In this document: piece after piece, positions 24,052 through 26,430 of the stretch
Numbering within the stretch: the first letter of the stretch is position 1
Layout of the letters: each line of letters starts with the position of its first letter
Source of the DNA: a virus
Length of the DNA: 26,430 nt
IMG/VR virus record: IMGVR_UViG_3300025949_000413
Coordinates: 1-26,430 of that record
Reading direction: 5' to 3' (one strand)
Program-made: the position numbers and the translations under genes
Notes under the pieces: generated by a model
Told to the model about the DNA's origin: nothing
Database searches by the model: none
What the model saw: only the letters and a program-made list of their open reading frames with translations

Positions 24052-25809
24052 ATGGCAAATAGAAAAATAATAAAAGAGGTAAACTACCAGACTTTGTTGC
24101 GTTATTACAACAAAGCATACAAGTCCGGTCTAAGCTTAAAGCGAGAACATGGCTTGACTCGTTTCATGAAGAAAGCGGCGCCAGATTATCCCGGCATTGA
24201 CGATACACTGAAATCGATCAAGCACAAGCTTGGTAGAAGATTAATGGGTGTAACGGCAGCCGAGTCTAGATTGGGTGGCACAAAACCATCAAAGAGAGTC
24301 GCAGACCATTTTGACCAGAAACATATGGATAGATTCCTGAAAAAGCAATTAGGAGAGGAAAATCTTCATGAAATCTCTGCTAAACTAGCAGCCAGATATC
24401 TAGTTCGTCGTGGCGTCATGAAGCTAGAGCCAAATACAGGCAGAATGATCATTCCATCAAAAGGATATGAATATGAGAAGAAAAAGGCAAATCAGTTTCT
24501 AGCTCAAAAGGACAGAAGGTCTCTAACTGATTATGAGAAAGCCCACATCAGAAAATTCAATAATGTAACAAAGGGGACAGAAAGAGCCCTAAAAAGAGTC
24601 AGCAAGGGAGCCAAATCAATGAATGATGTTAAGAGTAAACTATTTGCAGCCGAACGAGACAAACTAGCTGAAAATACAACAACAACAACTAGAAAGCCAT
24701 TGCACGAAATCTCAGCCAAATTGGCTGCAAGATATCTGGTCCGCCGCGGTGCTATCTTCGTTGATAGCAGGAAGAAATCTATCCGTTTCCCATCCCAACA
24801 ATATAATTACCTGGAAAAGAATGCACAACAAGCTGTCGAGAGAGCAAAGACTCGCGGCCATGCAACCCATTTCGAAAAAGAGACAATCAGAGCGCACAGA
24901 AAAGTAACAAAAGCCACAAACTATGCGATAAGAAAGATACACGATAAATATGCAGGACCTAATAAAACTGGTGGTATGGACAAAGTTAGAGATGTTCTAT
25001 TAGATGCTGAAAAGGAACGTCTAACTCATGCATTGTTAGTTGGCAAAACACCAACAATCAAGATGCAGGTCAAACATTATGCAAACAAACCAACCACGGT
25101 GCCACCAGAGGAATTGAACAAACCTAAGTTTAAGGACATTAGGAAGAAGGAACATGCAAGGGCGGAGAGAGATATGCCGCCTATCACGCATATCGAACCT
25201 GATGTTCCAACTCAGCATCACGTGGTTACAAGTGCAGGCCGTGTCATGTTTTCTGGATCACGTGACCAAGCACACAAGACAGCATTCAAGGTTGCTGGAA
25301 ATAGGACTGGGGCTGGCGCAGTAAAGGTTATCGAAACAAACCATCCGAAGGTCAAAGTCGGAGCAAGACTATCTTCTAGTGAAATAAAGGAACTGGAAAG
25401 AATGACAAAAAGAAGAAGCGGTGAAACAAATGAGTCTTTTCAGATTCAAGAATTGAGCAATGGCAAATTGATCAAGTATCTGGGTGCGTCTCTCAGAGAC
25501 AAAGCAAAAGCTACTGATATTAGAAATGCTGTTATGCAAAATACAAAACCATCTGCCTACACAAGGACTGTTTCTGGAGTTTTGTTGAAAAGGGTTAACA
25601 GAAGAACAAAAGGCGCAGAAAGAGCAATCACGAAACTAGAAAAACGCGGTGTCATGAAGACAGAGGAAGTCATGAAGCTAGATGAACTAGGACGTGGGAC
25701 ATTAATCAACTATGCAGTAAAAGCAGAGAAAGCATTTAGAAGTGGCGCAGACAAAAGGGCCCCGGGCTTAAAGAAAGTCATGGGGCTTCTAAGAAAGAAG
25801 GGTGTATGA
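24052..25809 (+). CDS. Basic multi-repeat protein with five LxE-type sites (internal head protein candidate 2)
   Basis: This 585-residue protein contains five unit heads: IKEVNYQTLLRYY (7-19), LHEISAKLAARYLVRRG (105-121), an identical LHEISAKLAARYLVRRG (217-233), IQELSNGKLIKYL (465-477) and LDELGRGTLINYA (543-555). Units d and e continue with a helical region and a TKGTERALKR / TKATNYAIRK closing motif; unit f closes with TKGAERAITK. Residues 388-436 (HHVVTSAGRVMFSGSRDQA and on) are a small alpha/beta insert like the N-terminus of the previous protein. It is strongly basic throughout. The start has only a weak AAAGAA site. The stop overlaps the next ATG (ATGA). Likely packaged with DNA and processed, by inference. 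Confidence 0.75.
   Translation: MANRKIIKEVNYQTLLRYYNKAYKSGLSLKREHGLTRFMKKAAPDYPGIDDTLKSIKHKLGRRLMGVTAAESRLGGTKPSKRVADHFDQKHMDRFLKKQLGEENLHEISAKLAARYLVRRGVMKLEPNTGRMIIPSKGYEYEKKKANQFLAQKDRRSLTDYEKAHIRKFNNVTKGTERALKRVSKGAKSMNDVKSKLFAAERDKLAENTTTTTRKPLHEISAKLAARYLVRRGAIFVDSRKKSIRFPSQQYNYLEKNAQQAVERAKTRGHATHFEKETIRAHRKVTKATNYAIRKIHDKYAGPNKTGGMDKVRDVLLDAEKERLTHALLVGKTPTIKMQVKHYANKPTTVPPEELNKPKFKDIRKKEHARAERDMPPITHIEPDVPTQHHVVTSAGRVMFSGSRDQAHKTAFKVAGNRTGAGAVKVIETNHPKVKVGARLSSSEIKELERMTKRRSGETNESFQIQELSNGKLIKYLGASLRDKAKATDIRNAVMQNTKPSAYTRTVSGVLLKRVNRRTKGAERAITKLEKRGVMKTEEVMKLDELGRGTLINYAVKAEKAFRSGADKRAPGLKKVMGLLRKKGV
24070..25716 (+). repeat. Five LxE repeat units in the 585-aa protein
   Basis: Unit heads begin at 24070, 24364, 24700, 25444 and 25678. 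The second and third encode the same 17 residues but differ in 12 of the 17 codons, all synonymously. The match is therefore held by selection on protein, not by a recent DNA copy. Confidence 0.75.
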
Positions 25810-26430
25810 GCGATAATAATAAAAACAAAAAACAATTGTCCGAAGTCTCAAGGGATTTGATTATCAGATACATGAAGGGAGCAATCCCATCATTGGAAAA
25901 GAACTATCGCCAAGTAGATAGATTCACCGCAGGTGGTGGTCTAAAAGGTCGAATTCCGCCGCACATTGAGATTGCCTCTAGAAAAGTCGCAACTCGTTCC
26001 GTTGGTCTCCAAGTTGCTGGTGCAAAGCTTAGGGGAGCAAAGCCTGGCAAGACATATGCAAATATCAGAGACACTGAAGGAATGGACCAACACATCAACA
26101 AAAAAGCAGCAAACGAACAGGTTGAAAATCTAGACGAAATCTCTGGAAAACTAGCATCACGCTATCTATTCAAGAGAGCATTGTGGCATGGAACACCAAC
26201 AGGTGTCATGAACACAATGAAGTCTGCTAGTTCGCTTGCAAAAAACACACTGAAACACGGAAGCCTAGAGAAAGGGTACAGGTCCTCACTGAAGACTTCA
26301 CCCGCATCCAGAAAAGCGCTTAAAATAAACCACGGGATGGTTAGAGCCCAAGAAATCGTAGCCAAGAAAGGGAGCCAGATGAAAGAAGAAAATGACATTG
26401 TTTCTATCCAAGAAGGTGAAATGAGTAGAA
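25806..26430 (+). CDS. Third basic repeat protein, 3' end outside window (internal head protein candidate 3)
   Basis: The ATG of the ATGA overlap at 25806 opens a frame that stays open to the window's end (208 residues visible). It begins MSDNNKNKKQLSEVSRDL and carries LSEVSRDLIIRY (11-22), LDEISGKLASRYLFKRA (109-125) and IQEGEMSR (201-208). These fit the same unit head as the two upstream proteins; the second is closest to the LHEISAKLAARYLVRRG pair. Composition is again Lys/Arg-rich. It completes, or continues, a tandem family of paralogous genes. No enzymatic motif is visible. Confidence 0.75.
   Translation, partial: MSDNNKNKKQLSEVSRDLIIRYMKGAIPSLEKNYRQVDRFTAGGGLKGRIPPHIEIASRKVATRSVGLQVAGAKLRGAKPGKTYANIRDTEGMDQHINKKAANEQVENLDEISGKLASRYLFKRALWHGTPTGVMNTMKSASSLAKNTLKHGSLEKGYRSSLKTSPASRKALKINHGMVRAQEIVAKKGSQMKEENDIVSIQEGEMSR
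25836..26430 (+). repeat. LxE repeat units in the last partial protein
   Basis: Unit heads start at 25836 (LSEVS), 26130 (LDEIS) and 26406 (IQEGE), spaced 98 and 92 residues apart, close to the spacing in the 423-aa protein. The last one is cut off by the window edge. Confidence 0.65.

Noticed and set aside
1-26430. tRNA genes, CRISPR arrays, insertion sequences or attachment sites
   Set aside because: No intergenic space is large enough for them and no cloverleaf, spaced direct repeats or transposase were seen.

Overview
This window is a fully coding, AT-rich stretch from a tailed phage of the T4 superfamily. Every gene lies on the + strand, most junctions are ATGA-type or other short overlaps, and no intergenic gap exceeds about 56 bases. 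The T4 replication and recombination core is recognisable: a family B DNA polymerase (gp43-like), a UvsX-type RecA recombinase and a gp41-type DnaB-family helicase, in the compact order 43 - uvsX - small ORF - 41. The polymerase motif A wording, the Sm-like small protein, the ligase-like/ART fusion and the LxE-IS repeat proteins resemble marine (cyanophage, pelagiphage) and alphaproteobacterial T4-like phages more than coliphage T4, judged from memory of those families. A phage-encoded protein with a signal peptide and an outer-membrane-like C-terminus points to a Gram-negative host. No host marker, tRNA, IS element or CRISPR array was seen.

Layout. (1) 1-1262: four small proteins; the first two are tandem paralogues and the fourth looks like an Sm-fold protein. 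(2) 1272-6760: DNA polymerase, UvsX, a small conserved-type protein and the replicative helicase. (3) 6774-9093: accessory genes, namely a secreted/outer-membrane-like protein, a NADAR (YbiA-like) protein, a cupin and a PLP-dependent enzyme. (4) 9133-13869: a late-type module behind a CATAAATA box. It holds one unknown protein whose gene carries a textbook intrinsic terminator inside the reading frame, then two T4 Alt-like ADP-ribosyltransferases. (5) 13900-21131: a nine-gene sugar/glycan island with four glycosyltransferases, three SAM methyltransferases, a HAD-nucleotidyltransferase fusion and a miniature GDPD-like protein. (6) 21187-26430: a second late-type module behind a CCTAAATA box. 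It holds a nucleotidyltransferase-kinase fusion followed by three very basic proteins built from a repeated (L/I)xE-(I/V/L/T)S unit; the last runs off the window.

How the parts may work together. The (L/I)xE tripeptide is the cleavage signal of the T4 prohead protease gp21. It occurs at the N-termini of the first ART protein (FLTEA) and the nucleotidyltransferase-kinase (NLTEN), at the ART-domain boundaries of both ART proteins, and at the head of nearly every repeat unit in module 6. My reading, which is inference, is that modules 4 and 6 encode head-packaged cargo that is cut during maturation and delivered with the DNA, like T4 Alt and the internal proteins. NAD chemistry recurs: two ARTs use NAD+, a NADAR protein may remove ADP-ribose or process ADP-ribose-type compounds, and an NMNAT-like domain may touch NAD synthesis. 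The glycan island probably modifies a virion or host-surface sugar. The items most worth checking are the in-gene terminator, the repeat cargo proteins and the NAD/ADP-ribose gene set.
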